DNA from: Deinococcus aquaticus | Lineage (GTDB): Bacteria; Deinococcota; Deinococci; Deinococcales; Deinococcaceae | Length of the DNA stretch: 64,000 bases | Direction: 5' to 3' | Assembly (NCBI RefSeq): GCF_028622095.1 | Contig: NZ_CP115165.1 | Coordinates: forward strand, 2,725,501 to 2,789,500 | Shown: positions 50,369 to 59,854 of the stretch, piece by piece | Position numbering within the stretch: the stretch's first letter is position 1 | Layout: each line of letters begins with the position of its first letter | Made by a program: the position numbers and the translations under genes | The notes under the pieces: generated by a model | What the model saw: the letters and a program-made list of their open reading frames with translations, nothing else | Databases searched by the model: none | What the model was told of the DNA's origin: nothing

Positions 50369-51214
50369 TCAGCGGTCTGCTTGCAGGGTGAATCCACCCT
50401 TCGGGTTCTCGTGCAGGCGGGAGAAGGGCGCGTCCGGGTCGTGGGGGGTGCAGATGGTGGCGTTCTGCTCGAACCACGCGCCCAGGTGGGCCTTGCGGGT
50501 CTCCAGGGTGGTGACCGGGTACAGGTCGTAGCCCATGATGTACGGCAGGGGCGCGTGGGCCAGGGTGGGAATCAGGTCCGCGACGTACACCAGCGTCTGG
50601 CCCTCGCTGCGCAGGACCACGCCCTGCTGCCCGAGGTTGTGGCCGGGCAGCGGCAGGACGCTCAGGCCGGGGCGCAGCTCGTGTTCGCCCTCGATCAGGT
50701 CGAACAGACCGGCGTCCCGGATGGGCTCGATGTACGTGGGAACGTAACTGGCGCGGCTGCGTTCATGGGTGTGCAGGGCGTCATCAAGTTCCTGTTTCTG
50801 TACCACGTAGCGGGCATTCGGGAAGGTCGGGTCGCCCAGCAGGGTGACGTTGCGCCCGGCATGGTCGAAGTGCAGGTGCGTGTTGATGACGAGGTGAATG
50901 TCCCCTGGGCTCAGGCCCAGGCGGTCCAGACCACGGAAGACGGTCTCGTCGCGGTCGAGGCCGTACAGGCCCTCGAATTTCTCGCCGCCCTGATCCCAGA
51001 AGCCGGTCTCGACGAGGATGTTCTCGCCGCCCAGCTGGATCAGCAGTGGATTGATGCGCAGGCGGATGCGGTTGAGGTCGTCGGCAGGCGCGGCGCGTTC
51101 CCACAGCACCCTGGGGACGCTGCCGAACATGGCGCCCCCGTCGAGGCGGAACTGCCCGTCGGTCAGGGAGTGGACCTGCGCTTGGCCGATCTGGCGGGTG
51201 TGATTCCAGGACAT
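50369..51214 (-). CDS. MBL-fold metallo-hydrolase
   Basis: 281 residues. Metal site NTHLHFDHAG (HxHxDH), a later His in LPLPGHNLGQQGVV and Asp in YVADLIP, and a final His in CTPHDPDA; the pattern is typical of the lactonase-like/quinolinase MBL group. Substrate not readable. TAGGCT seven bases before the ATG. Confidence 0.9.
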   Translation of the reverse strand: MSWNHTRQIGQAQVHSLTDGQFRLDGGAMFGSVPRVLWERAAPADDLNRIRLRINPLLIQLGGENILVETGFWDQGGEKFEGLYGLDRDETVFRGLDRLGLSPGDIHLVINTHLHFDHAGRNVTLLGDPTFPNARYVVQKQELDDALHTHERSRASYVPTYIEPIRDAGLFDLIEGEHELRPGLSVLPLPGHNLGQQGVVLRSEGQTLVYVADLIPTLAHAPLPYIMGYDLYPVTTLETRKAHLGAWFEQNATICTPHDPDAPFSRLHENPKGGFTLQADR

Positions 51215-51262
51215 GCGCCCGAGCCTAACAGACGTTCGTTAGGTGTGTCTCGGGAAGGGTGT

Positions 51263-51826
51263 TTACCCGCGCGGGAACAGCCCTGATGCCGGGTACAGGT
51301 GCGGGTGCAGGAACGGGGCCAGCGTGAGCGCCAGTGCCTGCCGCCACACGTCCGGGCGGGTCACGAGGCCGCCCGTCAGCGCCCCGACCGTGCCCACGCC
51401 GCGCTTGAGGTCCTGCGTGCCCAGCAGTTCGTCCATCAGTGTGCCGAGTTCCTGACCACCCAGCACGCCGGGCAGGATGGCGGGTGGGACCGGCAGTTCC
51501 GCCGTGCGGCCCGCGTTCACGCCCGCCGCGTGCGCCACGGCGACCACGCCGAACAGCCAGCCTCTCCCCCCTTCATCCAGGCGCACGCCGCCCTCCAGGC
51601 CCACGCCCCACAGCGCGCCGGGCTGTGCAAGGGCAGCGGCAGCGCGGTTGGCTACACCCAGCGCCGTCTGCGGCACGCCGATAGGCTGGTCCGGCACGCC
51701 GCTGGGCACGTTCACGCCCTGCACGACCGCGCCTGAAGGAAGGCCCAGCTCGGTGGCCAGGGCCGTGAAGACCTCCTGCACCGGGCGGACCTTGCCGGGG
51801 TTCAGGGAGCCCACGAACACGCTCAC
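51263..51826 (-). CDS. Inosine/xanthosine triphosphatase, YjjX type (DUF84)
   Basis: 187 residues. Removes deaminated purine triphosphates (ITP/XTP). The start VFVGSLNPGKVRPVQEVF, the conserved NVPSGVPDQPIG, GVGLEGGV, GVGTVGALTGG and DVWRQALALTLAPF are the family hallmarks. The GTG start overlaps the stop of the DinB gene (GTGA). Confidence 0.9.
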   Translation of the reverse strand: MSVFVGSLNPGKVRPVQEVFTALATELGLPSGAVVQGVNVPSGVPDQPIGVPQTALGVANRAAAALAQPGALWGVGLEGGVRLDEGGRGWLFGVVAVAHAAGVNAGRTAELPVPPAILPGVLGGQELGTLMDELLGTQDLKRGVGTVGALTGGLVTRPDVWRQALALTLAPFLHPHLYPASGLFPRG

Positions 51827-52290
51827 GCGCCCCCCCCGGCGGCGGGCAGCGTGCCGGTCAGGCGGCGCAGCAGGGCCACCTGCCCCCAGTGGTACGCGCT
51901 GTGCACGGCCAGATCGGTCAGCACGTCGCGGGCGCGGCTGCTGGGGTCGCGGGCCAGGGCCTGCGCTTCGGGCAGTCCGGCCAGCAGGTCCGCGTGCGCC
52001 GCCGTGAATTCGGGTTCGGTCAGTGGCGCGGCGGGCCAGACGTTCAGGTCGTCGGGCCAGCCGTCCGCGCGGCCCGAGGCGATGTTCAGGCTGGCGCGCT
52101 GCGTGACGCTCAGGTGCCAGATCACGTCGGCCAGCGTGTGCGGCAGCCCGGCGTGCGGGGCGCTGGCTTCAGCCCAGGTCAGGCTGCCCAGCAGTTCCGT
52201 GACCTCGCGGAACGACGCGCCGCCCAGCAGGGACAGTTGCAGCAGGGTCGGCCCGGCCAACGCTCCGGGCGGTGAGGTGGACTCGAACAT
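51823..52290 (-). CDS. DinB/YfiT-type four-helix protein
   Basis: 155 residues. DinB-like bundle with metal-site histidines expected in VIWHLSVTQRASL and VHSAYHWGQVALLRRL. DinB-like proteins are metal-binding, some are bacillithiol- or mycothiol-dependent transferases; the family is expanded in Deinococcus. TAGCCT six bases before the ATG. First of a two-gene unit with the DUF84 gene. Confidence 0.85.
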   Translation of the reverse strand: MFESTSPPGALAGPTLLQLSLLGGASFREVTELLGSLTWAEASAPHAGLPHTLADVIWHLSVTQRASLNIASGRADGWPDDLNVWPAAPLTEPEFTAAHADLLAGLPEAQALARDPSSRARDVLTDLAVHSAYHWGQVALLRRLTGTLPAAGGGA

Positions 52291-52514
52291 GACCGGAGGC
52301 TAGCGCACCCGCAGGCCCCCACCAGCCCGCAGTGCAACTGACCGCCAGTACAGTATTTGTCAAGGGAGCATCAAGGCTGCGTGGCGGGTGCGTAAAGTCC
52401 ATCTGGGCGCAGCACACACAGCAGACTGTCAGACTTGACGAAGACCGGGACCGACCCGCAACACACCGTCCCATTCTCTGCGCCGTCCCCTCACCACCCC
52501 CGAAGGAAATCACC

Positions 52515-53000
52515 ATGCCCACAGCACACAGCCACCTGCCCACCCCGCCCACCCCCATCGAGATCCTGCTGGTGGAGGACAGCGAGGCCGACATCGTCCT
52601 GACCCGCGAAGCCTTCGCGGAGGCCGGCGTGTTGAACAACCTGCATGTCGCCCGTGACGGCGTGGAAGGACTGGAACTGCTGCGCGGCACCCACCGCAGC
52701 AACGGGCCGGCCGGTGAGGGGTGCATTCCCCGACCGGACGTGATCCTGCTGGACATCAACATGCCCCGCATGAACGGACTTGAATTCCTGCAGGAAATCA
52801 AACGCGACCCCAACCTGATGACCATTCCCGTGATCATGCTGACCACCAGTCAGGCCGAGGAGGACATCCTGCGTTCCTACCAGGCGTTCGCGGCCAGTTA
52901 CGTGGTGAAACCCGTCGAGTTCGGGCGCTTCTACGCGGCCATCCAGGCGCTCGGGCAGTACATGCTGACCATCGTGCGCATGCCACCCCGCCTGGGCTGA
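52515..53000 (+). CDS. Single-domain response regulator, Rcp1 type
   Basis: 161 residues with no output domain. LLVEDSEADIVLTREAF holds the acidic pair, ILLDINMPRMNGLEFL the phosphoacceptor Asp, and SYVVKPVEFGRF the Lys. The insert GTHRSNGPAGEGCIPRPD before the Asp is typical of Rcp1 partners of phytochrome-like kinases. No kinase lies next to it. AGGAAAT lies before the ATG; the preceding 220 bases hold no other gene and no convincing promoter. Confidence 0.9.
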   Translation: MPTAHSHLPTPPTPIEILLVEDSEADIVLTREAFAEAGVLNNLHVARDGVEGLELLRGTHRSNGPAGEGCIPRPDVILLDINMPRMNGLEFLQEIKRDPNLMTIPVIMLTTSQAEEDILRSYQAFAASYVVKPVEFGRFYAAIQALGQYMLTIVRMPPRLG

Positions 53001-53013
53001 ACGGCAGGTCGGG

Positions 53014-53355
53014 TCAGTCGCGTCTGCGGGCGCTGACGGCGATCAGGGCGTCCCAGCTGTCGGGCTGCCCGGGATCGTCGGTCGCGGCGCGGTTACGACC
53101 CTCGAACCCGCACTTCTGGCAGCGGTGCGTGATCATCCAGCCTTTCTTGCCGCTCTGATCGACCGCGACGGGTTCCATGATGCCGTGGCAGGTGCAGGCG
53201 CGGTCGCCGGGCAGCACGTCCACGTGGCGGCTGTGCAGGCACTCGGGGCAGTGGTTGCGCACGCTGCCGTTGCGCAGCGGTTCGACCTGCGCGCCGCAGT
53301 GCCCGCAGGTGAACGAGTTGTTCGTGCCGACTACCGTGAACCGCCTGCCACTCAC
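53014..53355 (-). CDS. RNHCP zinc-ribbon protein
   Basis: 113 residues. Four or more CxxC knuckles: FTCGHCGAQ, RNHCPECLHS (the RNHCP motif), CTCHG and HRCQKCGFEG. RNHCP domain proteins are probably nucleic-acid-binding; the role is unknown. The GTG start overlaps the stop of the membrane protein gene. Confidence 0.88.
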   Translation of the reverse strand: MSGRRFTVVGTNNSFTCGHCGAQVEPLRNGSVRNHCPECLHSRHVDVLPGDRACTCHGIMEPVAVDQSGKKGWMITHRCQKCGFEGRNRAATDDPGQPDSWDALIAVSARRRD

Positions 53356-53855
53356 GCGCGGTCCCTCACGCGGCCCTGACTGCGGGCGGCCCAGCGACTA
53401 TCCAGGAACGCCCGGATGGACGCCGTGCCCACCAGCGCCGTGCCCAGCAGCAGGTACACCAGTCCCGCGCCACTGACCAGCCAGCCCTGCCACGCGGCCG
53501 TGCCGGCCAGCATGCCCACGATGAACACCAGCAGGCCCGCCACCATCGAGAAACTCACGGTCAGGCGCCACGCCCACACGCTGCCGCGCCACACCATACC
53601 CAGCAGGAACACGGTCAGGCAGGTGTACAGCACGTTACGGCCCAGGTCCTGCGTCTGGCCCTGAAGCAGGCCCGCCAGGAACGGCGTGGCGCTGGTCATC
53701 AGCAGGCCCATCAGGACCGCCAGGGTCGGCACGCGCCCGGCCTGCACCAGCGCCGGATCGGGGGCAGGCAGTGGGGACGGACCCGGACGGCGAACGGACG
53801 GCTCTGCGGGAGGGCCGGTACGGGGTGGGCGGGGCTTCGAACTCACAGCCTTCAT
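53352..53855 (-). CDS. Small four-helix membrane protein of unknown function
   Basis: 167 residues. Pro-rich cytosolic head (residues 1-40), then four hydrophobic segments (VPTLAVLMGLLMTSATPFLAG, VLYTCLTVFLLGMVW, TVSFSMVAGLLVFIVGM, GLVYLLLGTALVGTA), and a short Arg-rich tail. No motif recognised. GTGA overlap with the RNHCP gene indicates co-expression. Confidence 0.7.
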   Translation of the reverse strand: MKAVSSKPRPPRTGPPAEPSVRRPGPSPLPAPDPALVQAGRVPTLAVLMGLLMTSATPFLAGLLQGQTQDLGRNVLYTCLTVFLLGMVWRGSVWAWRLTVSFSMVAGLLVFIVGMLAGTAAWQGWLVSGAGLVYLLLGTALVGTASIRAFLDSRWAARSQGRVRDRA

Positions 53856-53949
53856 TCCATCACACCGCCGCGCCGCAGACGAGGGCGAAGGTCACCAGCC
53901 CACCCGCTACCCTGCCCAGTGGCAGGGGCCCATGCCGTAGCCTGCGGGC

Positions 53950-54648
53950 ATGACCACGCAGCCTCCGGTGACCATGCAGCTTCAGCACATGAATGTCGGG
54001 CAGGCCACTCCCCTGAAGGTCGGGGCGCGCGCCGCCCGCAGCGGCATCGACAAACGCCCGGTGGTTGGCCCCGTTAAGGTGGACAAGCTGGGACTGGCCG
54101 GCGATCACGTCCTGAACACCCGGCATCACGGCGGGCCGGATCAGGCGGCGTACCTGTACACCAGCGCGGATTACGACTGGTGGGCCGCGCAGGGACTGGC
54201 GGTGCGGCCCGGCCTGTTCGGCGAGAACCTCACGGTGGGCGGGCCGGGCAGCGCGGATTTCCGCGTGGGCGACCGCCTGCACCTGGGTGCCGGGCCGGAG
54301 GGCGTGATCCTGGAAATCACGGCCCCCCGCATTCCCTGCGGCACGCTGGCCGCGCACCTGGGCGACCCGACCTTCGCCCGGCGGTTCGCGCAGGCCCGCC
54401 GGCCCGGCCTGTACGCGCGCGTGCTTCAGCCCGGAACCGTGCAGGCGGGCGACCCGATCACCCTGACGCCCGCCGCGCTGGACGGTGCGCCCGGCATCGG
54501 AGAACTGTTCGAACTGGACCTGCACGGCACGTTCCGGGGGCAGCCGGTCACGCCGGACGACCTGCGCCGGTTGCTGGAGCACCCGCTGGCCGAACGCAGC
54601 CGCGCGGACCTGCTGAAACGGCTGGCGAAACTGGAGAAACGCGGGTAG
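53950..54648 (+). CDS. MOSC domain protein (YiiM-like)
   Basis: 232 residues. The MOSC core includes GLAGDHVLNTRHHGGPDQAAYLY, RPGLFGENLTVGG and EITAPRIPCGTLAAHLG with the conserved Cys that would bind molybdenum cofactor sulfur. YiiM-type proteins reduce N-hydroxylated bases or act in Moco chemistry. TAGCCT six bases before the ATG. Confidence 0.9.
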   Translation: MTTQPPVTMQLQHMNVGQATPLKVGARAARSGIDKRPVVGPVKVDKLGLAGDHVLNTRHHGGPDQAAYLYTSADYDWWAAQGLAVRPGLFGENLTVGGPGSADFRVGDRLHLGAGPEGVILEITAPRIPCGTLAAHLGDPTFARRFAQARRPGLYARVLQPGTVQAGDPITLTPAALDGAPGIGELFELDLHGTFRGQPVTPDDLRRLLEHPLAERSRADLLKRLAKLEKRG

Positions 54649-54654
54649 GAAGGC

Positions 54655-54675
54655 AGTGGGAAGTGGGTCGACCGG
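54655..54675. repeat. GTGGGAA-type intergenic repeat
   Basis: Two GTGGGA units with 7-base spacing (GCAGTGGGAAGTGGG) after the MOSC gene; related sequences at 50260 and 61628. Confidence 0.4.
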
Positions 54676-54760
54676 GATCTGCGGCGAAGGCCACCTGCCC
54701 GGAAAGCACGCACGGTAAGGGCCGCCCCGCCTCGCTGGACAGGGCAGCCCCGGCTTCACC

Positions 54761-55309
54761 TCAGCCTTTCAGGCGATCGGCGTAGTAGGTGCGGAGCTTG
54801 GCGACTTTCGGCGCGATGACGGCCACGCAGTACGGCTGGCGCGGGTTGTTCGCGTAGTAGTCCTGGTGGTAGTCCTCGGCCACGTGGAATTCGGTGGCGG
54901 GCTCGATGCTGGTCACGATGGGCCGGTCGAACGCGGCCTGCGCAGTCAGGTCCGCGATCACCTCGCGCGTCTGGGTGTCCTGCTCGGGCGTCAGGGGGAA
55001 CACGGCGCTGCGGTACTGCGTGCCGGCGTCCGCGCCCTGGCGGTTGAGGCTGGTCGGGTCGTGCGTGGCGAAGAACAGGCCCAGCAGGTCCCTGAAGTCC
55101 ACCTGGGCGGGGTCGAAGGTCACGCGGACCGCCTCGGCGTGCCCGGTGGTGCCGCTGCACACGCTGCGGTAGTCGGGGTTGGGGGTGTGCCCGCCGATGT
55201 AGCCGCTCTCGATCTTCTGCACGCCGCGCACGTCCTTGAGGACCGCCTCGGTGCACCAGAAGCACCCGCCGGCGAGGATGGCCTGCTGCGTTCCACTGGG
55301 ATTCGTCAT
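54761..55309 (-). CDS. msrA: Peptide methionine sulfoxide reductase MsrA
   Basis: Repairs oxidised methionine. 182 residues from ATG 55309 (the frame to 55357 is unlikely). Active-site [11 protein letters not shown] with catalytic Cys16; Cys19 is a nearby cysteine, and the conserved [18 protein letters not shown] and [18 protein letters not shown] follow. Important in an oxidation-resistant organism. Convergent with the MOSC gene. Confidence 0.95.
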   Translation of the reverse strand: MTNPSGTQQAILAGGCFWCTEAVLKDVRGVQKIESGYIGGHTPNPDYRSVCSGTTGHAEAVRVTFDPAQVDFRDLLGLFFATHDPTSLNRQGADAGTQYRSAVFPLTPEQDTQTREVIADLTAQAAFDRPIVTSIEPATEFHVAEDYHQDYYANNPRQPYCVAVIAPKVAKLRTYYADRLKG

Positions 55310-55403
55310 GGGCGTATTCTGCCGCGCCGCGCCTGCCCACACCGGAAGCGCCGGCACGGTTAGGGCAGAGCACGCGGTTGCCGCGCCTCCCTGCGCGTGC
55401 CGC

Positions 55404-56156
55404 CTACCGGACCAGGAACAGGCGCGCGGCGACCAGCAGCACGATCACGCCGTACATCCACTTCACGAACGCGCTGCCGCGCAGCATCGCCATGCGCGCG
55501 CCCAGCGCGGCCCCCAGCGCGTTGGCGAGGCCCATGGGCAGCCCGATCCACCAGACCATCTGCCCGCCGATCAGGAAGAACACGAACGCGCCCAGATTCG
55601 TGGCGAAATTGATGGTCCGGGCATTCCCGCTGGCCCGCACGAGGTTGAAGCCCGCCAGGGCGAACAGGAACATCAGGAACGTCCCGGTGCCCGGCCCGAG
55701 GAAACCGTCGTACGCGCCGATGATCAGCGCGCCGGGCAGCGTCAGGGCCAGCGTGCGAGTCGTCAGACCGGGGTAACGGTCCTCCAGGCCGAAGGACTTG
55801 TTCGCCAGGACCAGCGCGCCCACGCCCAGGATGACCACGCCGACCAGGGTGCGGAAGGCGTCCGGGTCCACGAACTGCACCAGAAACGCCCCCAGCGCGC
55901 TGCCGGTCAGGGCCAGCGGGATCAGCCGCAGCACCAGCGCCCGCTCCACGTGACCCTTGCGCCAGTACTGCACGGTGGCGCTGCCAGACCCGAAGATCGC
56001 CAGCAGTTTGTTCGTGGCGACCACCTGCGCGGGGCTGAGGCCCATCAGGAACAGGGTGGGCAGCGTGATCGTGCCGCCGCCTCCCGCGACCGCGTCGATG
56101 AAGCCCGCCAGAAAGGCGAGCGGCAGGCCGTACAGCAGCACTTCAGGTCCAGGCAC
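55404..56156 (-). CDS. TSUP family transporter (TauE/SafE)
   Basis: 250 residues with about eight helices. The two half-repeats show the family glycines in [21 protein letters not shown] and [17 protein letters not shown]. These carry sulfite, sulfoacetate or similar anions. Start GTG 56156 with TACATT six bases upstream. Confidence 0.9.
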   Translation of the reverse strand: MPGPEVLLYGLPLAFLAGFIDAVAGGGGTITLPTLFLMGLSPAQVVATNKLLAIFGSGSATVQYWRKGHVERALVLRLIPLALTGSALGAFLVQFVDPDAFRTLVGVVILGVGALVLANKSFGLEDRYPGLTTRTLALTLPGALIIGAYDGFLGPGTGTFLMFLFALAGFNLVRASGNARTINFATNLGAFVFFLIGGQMVWWIGLPMGLANALGAALGARMAMLRGSAFVKWMYGVIVLLVAARLFLVR

Positions 56157-56310
56157 CAGCGGAATGTAGCAGGGGGCGGCGTGCGTGTGGGCTATGAACG
56201 GACCAGTCCTGCGCGGCCCACTGACTGCCCCTGCACCCCTCCCCCGCGCGTCCTGACGTGTTCAGACGCCCCGGCCGGGCGGGTTGTGGGGGCGTGGTAG
56301 CCTCGCCGTC

Positions 56311-57423
56311 ATGACGTTCGATCCATCCAGCACGGCTGATACGCCTTTCCTCTTCGAGACGGCGGTGGTGGCGGGCGTGGGCCTGATCGGCGGGAGCGTG
56401 GCGCTGGGCCTGCGTCAGCGGCTGCTGGCGCGGCGCGTGATCGGACTGGACGCCAGCGCCGAGGTGCTGCGCGAGGCGCTGGCACTGGGCGTGGTCGACG
56501 AGATTCAGGCCGCCCCCGGCGAGTGGCTGCGCGCGGCAGACCTGGTGGTGCTGGCCGCGCCGATGCGGGCGCTGGCCCCGCTGGCCCGTGACCTCGCGCC
56601 GTTCCTGAACCCGCACGCACTCGTGACGGACGTGGGCAGCGTGAAGGGCGGCATTGCCACCGAGATGGAGCGGCTGGGCGTGCGGTCCTTCGTGGCGGGC
56701 CACCCGATGGCCGGCAGTGAGCGGGGCGGCGTGACGCACGCCCGCGCGGCCCTGCTGGAGAACGCCGTGTGGGTGCTGACCCCCACCGATCACACGCCCC
56801 TGACCGCCCTGAGCCGCGCGCGCACGCTGGTCGAGGCGCTGGGCGGCGCGCCGGTCGTGATGCCACCCGACGCGCACGACGCGCTGGTCGCGACCGTCAG
56901 TCACCTGCCGTACCTGGCGAGCCTGGCGCTGACGCACATGGTCGCCCGCGACGAACGCCTGAGCCTGCTGGCCGCCGGGGGGTTCCGTGACCTGACGCGC
57001 GTGGCGAGCGGCGACCCCCGCATGAGCCGCGACATGGTCGTGGAGAACAAGGCGGCCCTGCGCGAGGCCCTGGGCCGCTTCCGGCGGCAACTGGAGCGGC
57101 TGGAAGAGGACCTGGAGGAACCCGAGGAACTGCTGGCCGCCGCGCTGGAAGGCAAACGCACCCGCGACAGCCTGCCCATCGTGAAGCGCAGCCTGCTGCC
57201 GCAGCGGCACGATCTGGTGGTGGCCGTCCCGGACCGCCCGAACCAGCTGGGCGCGGTCACGCAGACGCTCGGCGCGCACGGCGTGAACATCAAGGACATC
57301 GAGGTGCTCGCCATCCGCGAGGACGGCGGCGCGGTCCGGCTGGGCCTGGAGTCCCCCGAGGACGTGCAGCGCGCCGCTGGCATCCTGGCCGCCGCAGGCT
57401 TCGAGGTGCGCGGGCGGTCCTGA
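56311..57423 (+). CDS. tyrA: Prephenate dehydrogenase with ACT domain
   Basis: Tyrosine biosynthesis, NAD-dependent. 370 residues. Rossmann motif VVAGVGLIGGSVALGL, catalytic His in VAGHPMAGSERGG and HLPYLASLALTH, and an ACT domain from about residue 300 (VAVPDRPNQLGAVTQTLGAHGVNIKDIEVL) that would bind tyrosine for feedback control. TAGCCT seven bases before ATG. Confidence 0.94.
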   Translation: MTFDPSSTADTPFLFETAVVAGVGLIGGSVALGLRQRLLARRVIGLDASAEVLREALALGVVDEIQAAPGEWLRAADLVVLAAPMRALAPLARDLAPFLNPHALVTDVGSVKGGIATEMERLGVRSFVAGHPMAGSERGGVTHARAALLENAVWVLTPTDHTPLTALSRARTLVEALGGAPVVMPPDAHDALVATVSHLPYLASLALTHMVARDERLSLLAAGGFRDLTRVASGDPRMSRDMVVENKAALREALGRFRRQLERLEEDLEEPEELLAAALEGKRTRDSLPIVKRSLLPQRHDLVVAVPDRPNQLGAVTQTLGAHGVNIKDIEVLAIREDGGAVRLGLESPEDVQRAAGILAAAGFEVRGRS

Positions 57424-57534
57424 ACGCCGCTGCTGCCGGGCCGCTGCGGCGCGGGTGGGGGACCGCGTTCATTTTTCCGGCAGTGTTCGTTTCTCAGGTT
57501 CACTCCGGGCCGGATGCGGTACGTTGGGACGTTC

Positions 57535-58701
57535 ATGCCTGAGCTCGTCATCCCGCCCCCCCCTCCTCCCGCTCCGGATCCGTCTGAATCTGCGCCGGTG
57601 CCGGCGATCCCGGCGGCGGACAGCGCGCCGGCCCCCACAGAGAAACGCGCCCCGTCCCTCACGAGTATCGACGTGTTCCGGGGCCTCACGATCACCGAGG
57701 TGGTCCTGCACCACGCGTCCGGCGTGGCGCTGCGGCACCTGACGCCCGGCTCGCAGATGTACGAACTGGTGGCGCTGGTGAACCGGACGCTGCATTTCGC
57801 GGTGCCGGCGTTCGTGTTCCTGTCGGCGGTCGTGTTGACCCGCAGTCTTCTGAAACGATTCAAGCCCGGCCAGTACTTCTGGCGGCGGCTGACGCGCGGC
57901 GCGTGGCCGTACCTGCTGTGGAGCGGGCTGTACATGCTGTGGTACGTGTGGACGGGGCAGCGGCCCGCCTCGACCCTGACCGACCCGGACAAGGTGACGC
58001 TGTACCTGCTGTACGGCAAGGCCAGTTACCACCTGTACTTCCTGCTGGTGGCATTGCAGGTGTACGTGCTGATTCCGCTGCTGCTGCCGCTGGCGCGCCT
58101 GAAACCCAGCATCTCGCTGACGCTGGTGGTCGGCGCGGGTGTGCAGCTGGGCGCGTACCTCCTGAACCGCAGCGAACTGCGACTGCCGTTCCCGGCCAGT
58201 ACGGCGCTGTGGTACCTGATGCCGGTCCTGGTGGGCATGGCGGTCGGGGCGCGCCTGGATGAGTTCCCGGCGTGGTGGCGGCGGCGGCGGGCCGTGATCC
58301 TGACGCTGCTGGTAGCGTCGTTCGCGTGGTACCTGCCGGCGGCCATGTCGTTCGTGCGCGGCACGCCCGTCGCGCCGCTGGAGTACAACGCGGCCACGTG
58401 GGCCTTCACGACCCTGATGGCCGTGACGCTGCTGGGGCTGGCGCAGTGGCTTCAGGGCAGCCGCCTGCGCCTCCGCAGGGGACTGGCCGTGCTGGGCACC
58501 GTCAGCCTGCAGATCTACCTGCTGCACCCGGCGCTGCTTCAGTGGCTCGAAACGCGCTGGCCGCCCGGCGGAACGGCACTGAACGTGGTGCTGCTGTGCG
58601 GCCTGTACGCCCTGAGCGCGCTGCTGCTGCCGGCGCTGGTGGGCCGCCTGATGCTGACCGGCCCCCTGAACCGCCTGAGCACGCTGCTGTTCGGCCGCTG
58701 A
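57535..58701 (+). CDS. Acyltransferase 3 (OafA/NodX-like) membrane protein
   Basis: 388 residues. After a Pro-rich cytoplasmic tail (residues 1-40), ten hydrophobic segments carry the family signatures SIDVFRGLTITEVVLHH and FAVPAFVFLSAVVLTRSL. Such enzymes O-acylate surface glycans. The first His and Arg residues of the family are present. TACGTT nine bases before the ATG. Follows tyrA on the same strand with a 110-base gap. Confidence 0.88.
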   Translation: MPELVIPPPPPPAPDPSESAPVPAIPAADSAPAPTEKRAPSLTSIDVFRGLTITEVVLHHASGVALRHLTPGSQMYELVALVNRTLHFAVPAFVFLSAVVLTRSLLKRFKPGQYFWRRLTRGAWPYLLWSGLYMLWYVWTGQRPASTLTDPDKVTLYLLYGKASYHLYFLLVALQVYVLIPLLLPLARLKPSISLTLVVGAGVQLGAYLLNRSELRLPFPASTALWYLMPVLVGMAVGARLDEFPAWWRRRRAVILTLLVASFAWYLPAAMSFVRGTPVAPLEYNAATWAFTTLMAVTLLGLAQWLQGSRLRLRRGLAVLGTVSLQIYLLHPALLQWLETRWPPGGTALNVVLLCGLYALSALLLPALVGRLMLTGPLNRLSTLLFGR

Positions 58702-58750
58702 GCCCCGCACGTCAGATTCGCGGCAGCGGAACGCGCTACAGTCACGCTCC

Positions 58751-59716
58751 GTGAAAGTCTCCGTTCTGTGCCTGTCCCTGCTTACCCTCGCCCTGACCGG
58801 GCCGGCTGCGTCTGCGGCGGCCAGCGCGGCAGGTCAGACCACCCCGCGCGGCAGCGCCCTGCTGGGCACCATGCCGCCCGCGCCCAACCGGCCGGCCGTT
58901 CCCGCCACGCCGCCACGCACCACCACGGAAACCATGCCCGGCGCGTGGGCGCGGCCCGGCGAGTGGGTACCGGTGGGCGGCGCGCACGCCTCTTACCTGC
59001 AGGTGCCGGCCGGGTGCCCCGAGCGGGCCTGCGCGCTGGTCGTGGTGTCGCACCCGCGCGCGCAGTCGGCCGAGCGGCTGCGGGACAGTCCGCAGGCAGG
59101 AACGCTGGTGGCGGCGCTGCTGCGCGCCAACTACGCCGTGCTGCTGTCCGGTGACGGCGGCCCGGCCACCTGGGGCAGCCCCGGCGCGCTGAGTACCGTG
59201 GGCGTGGCGCACGCGACCGCCACGCGCCGCTTCAACTGGAGTGGCCGCACGTACGCGCTGGGCCTGAGCATGGGTGGGCTGATGTCGCTGCGCAGCGCCC
59301 TGCCCGGCTCGCCGTACCCGGTGTCCGGCGTGGCCCTGATCGACGCCTGGGCCGACCTGGACCGCGCGTGGGGCTCTGACCTGACGCGCCGCGCCGAGAT
59401 CGACGCGGCGTACCGGCTGGGAACGCGGCCGCTGCCGGACCTGAACCCCCTGGTGCGGGTGATGGCCGCGCCGCCCATGCCGCTGTTCGTGGTGAACAGC
59501 CTGGACGACACGACCGTGAAGGCCAGCCTGAACACGGACCGGCTGCTGGGCCGCGCGCAGCAGGGCGTCAGCGAGTTCATTCCGCTGACCGGGCCGCACC
59601 TGGGCGGGAACCGGTTCTCGCCCGCCGTGGCGCAGCGGCTGGTAGGGTTCTTCGACCGGCTGGCCGCACTGCCGCTGCCGGAGGCGGGGTCGCAGGCCGG
59701 TGCCGAGCGTCCCTGA
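58751..59716 (+). CDS. Secreted a/b hydrolase-like protein
   Basis: 321 residues from GTG 58751. Signal peptide with cleavage near ASAAA. After a Pro/Thr-rich linker the a/b-hydrolase part shows a nucleophile elbow GLSMGGLMS, a candidate Asp in VNSLDDTTV and His in TGPHLGGNRF. Substrate unknown. TACAGT eight bases before the GTG. Confidence 0.78.
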   Translation: MKVSVLCLSLLTLALTGPAASAAASAAGQTTPRGSALLGTMPPAPNRPAVPATPPRTTTETMPGAWARPGEWVPVGGAHASYLQVPAGCPERACALVVVSHPRAQSAERLRDSPQAGTLVAALLRANYAVLLSGDGGPATWGSPGALSTVGVAHATATRRFNWSGRTYALGLSMGGLMSLRSALPGSPYPVSGVALIDAWADLDRAWGSDLTRRAEIDAAYRLGTRPLPDLNPLVRVMAAPPMPLFVVNSLDDTTVKASLNTDRLLGRAQQGVSEFIPLTGPHLGGNRFSPAVAQRLVGFFDRLAALPLPEAGSQAGAERP

Positions 59717-59854
59717 ACACCCTCCAGGACAACCCCGCGCACACCCGGAGGCCCGCACTGAACGCGTGTGGCGGTGGGGTGGGTGCGGGTGGAAGTGTGT
59801 CTCGCTCTGCTATTGAACCGGGTGAATGTGAAAGACTTAACGTCAGTGAGCTTC

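Noticed and set aside
52291..52514. Promoter with TTGTCA and TAAAGT before the response regulator
   Set aside because: The spacing between the two boxes is about 30 bases, too long for a sigma-70-type promoter.
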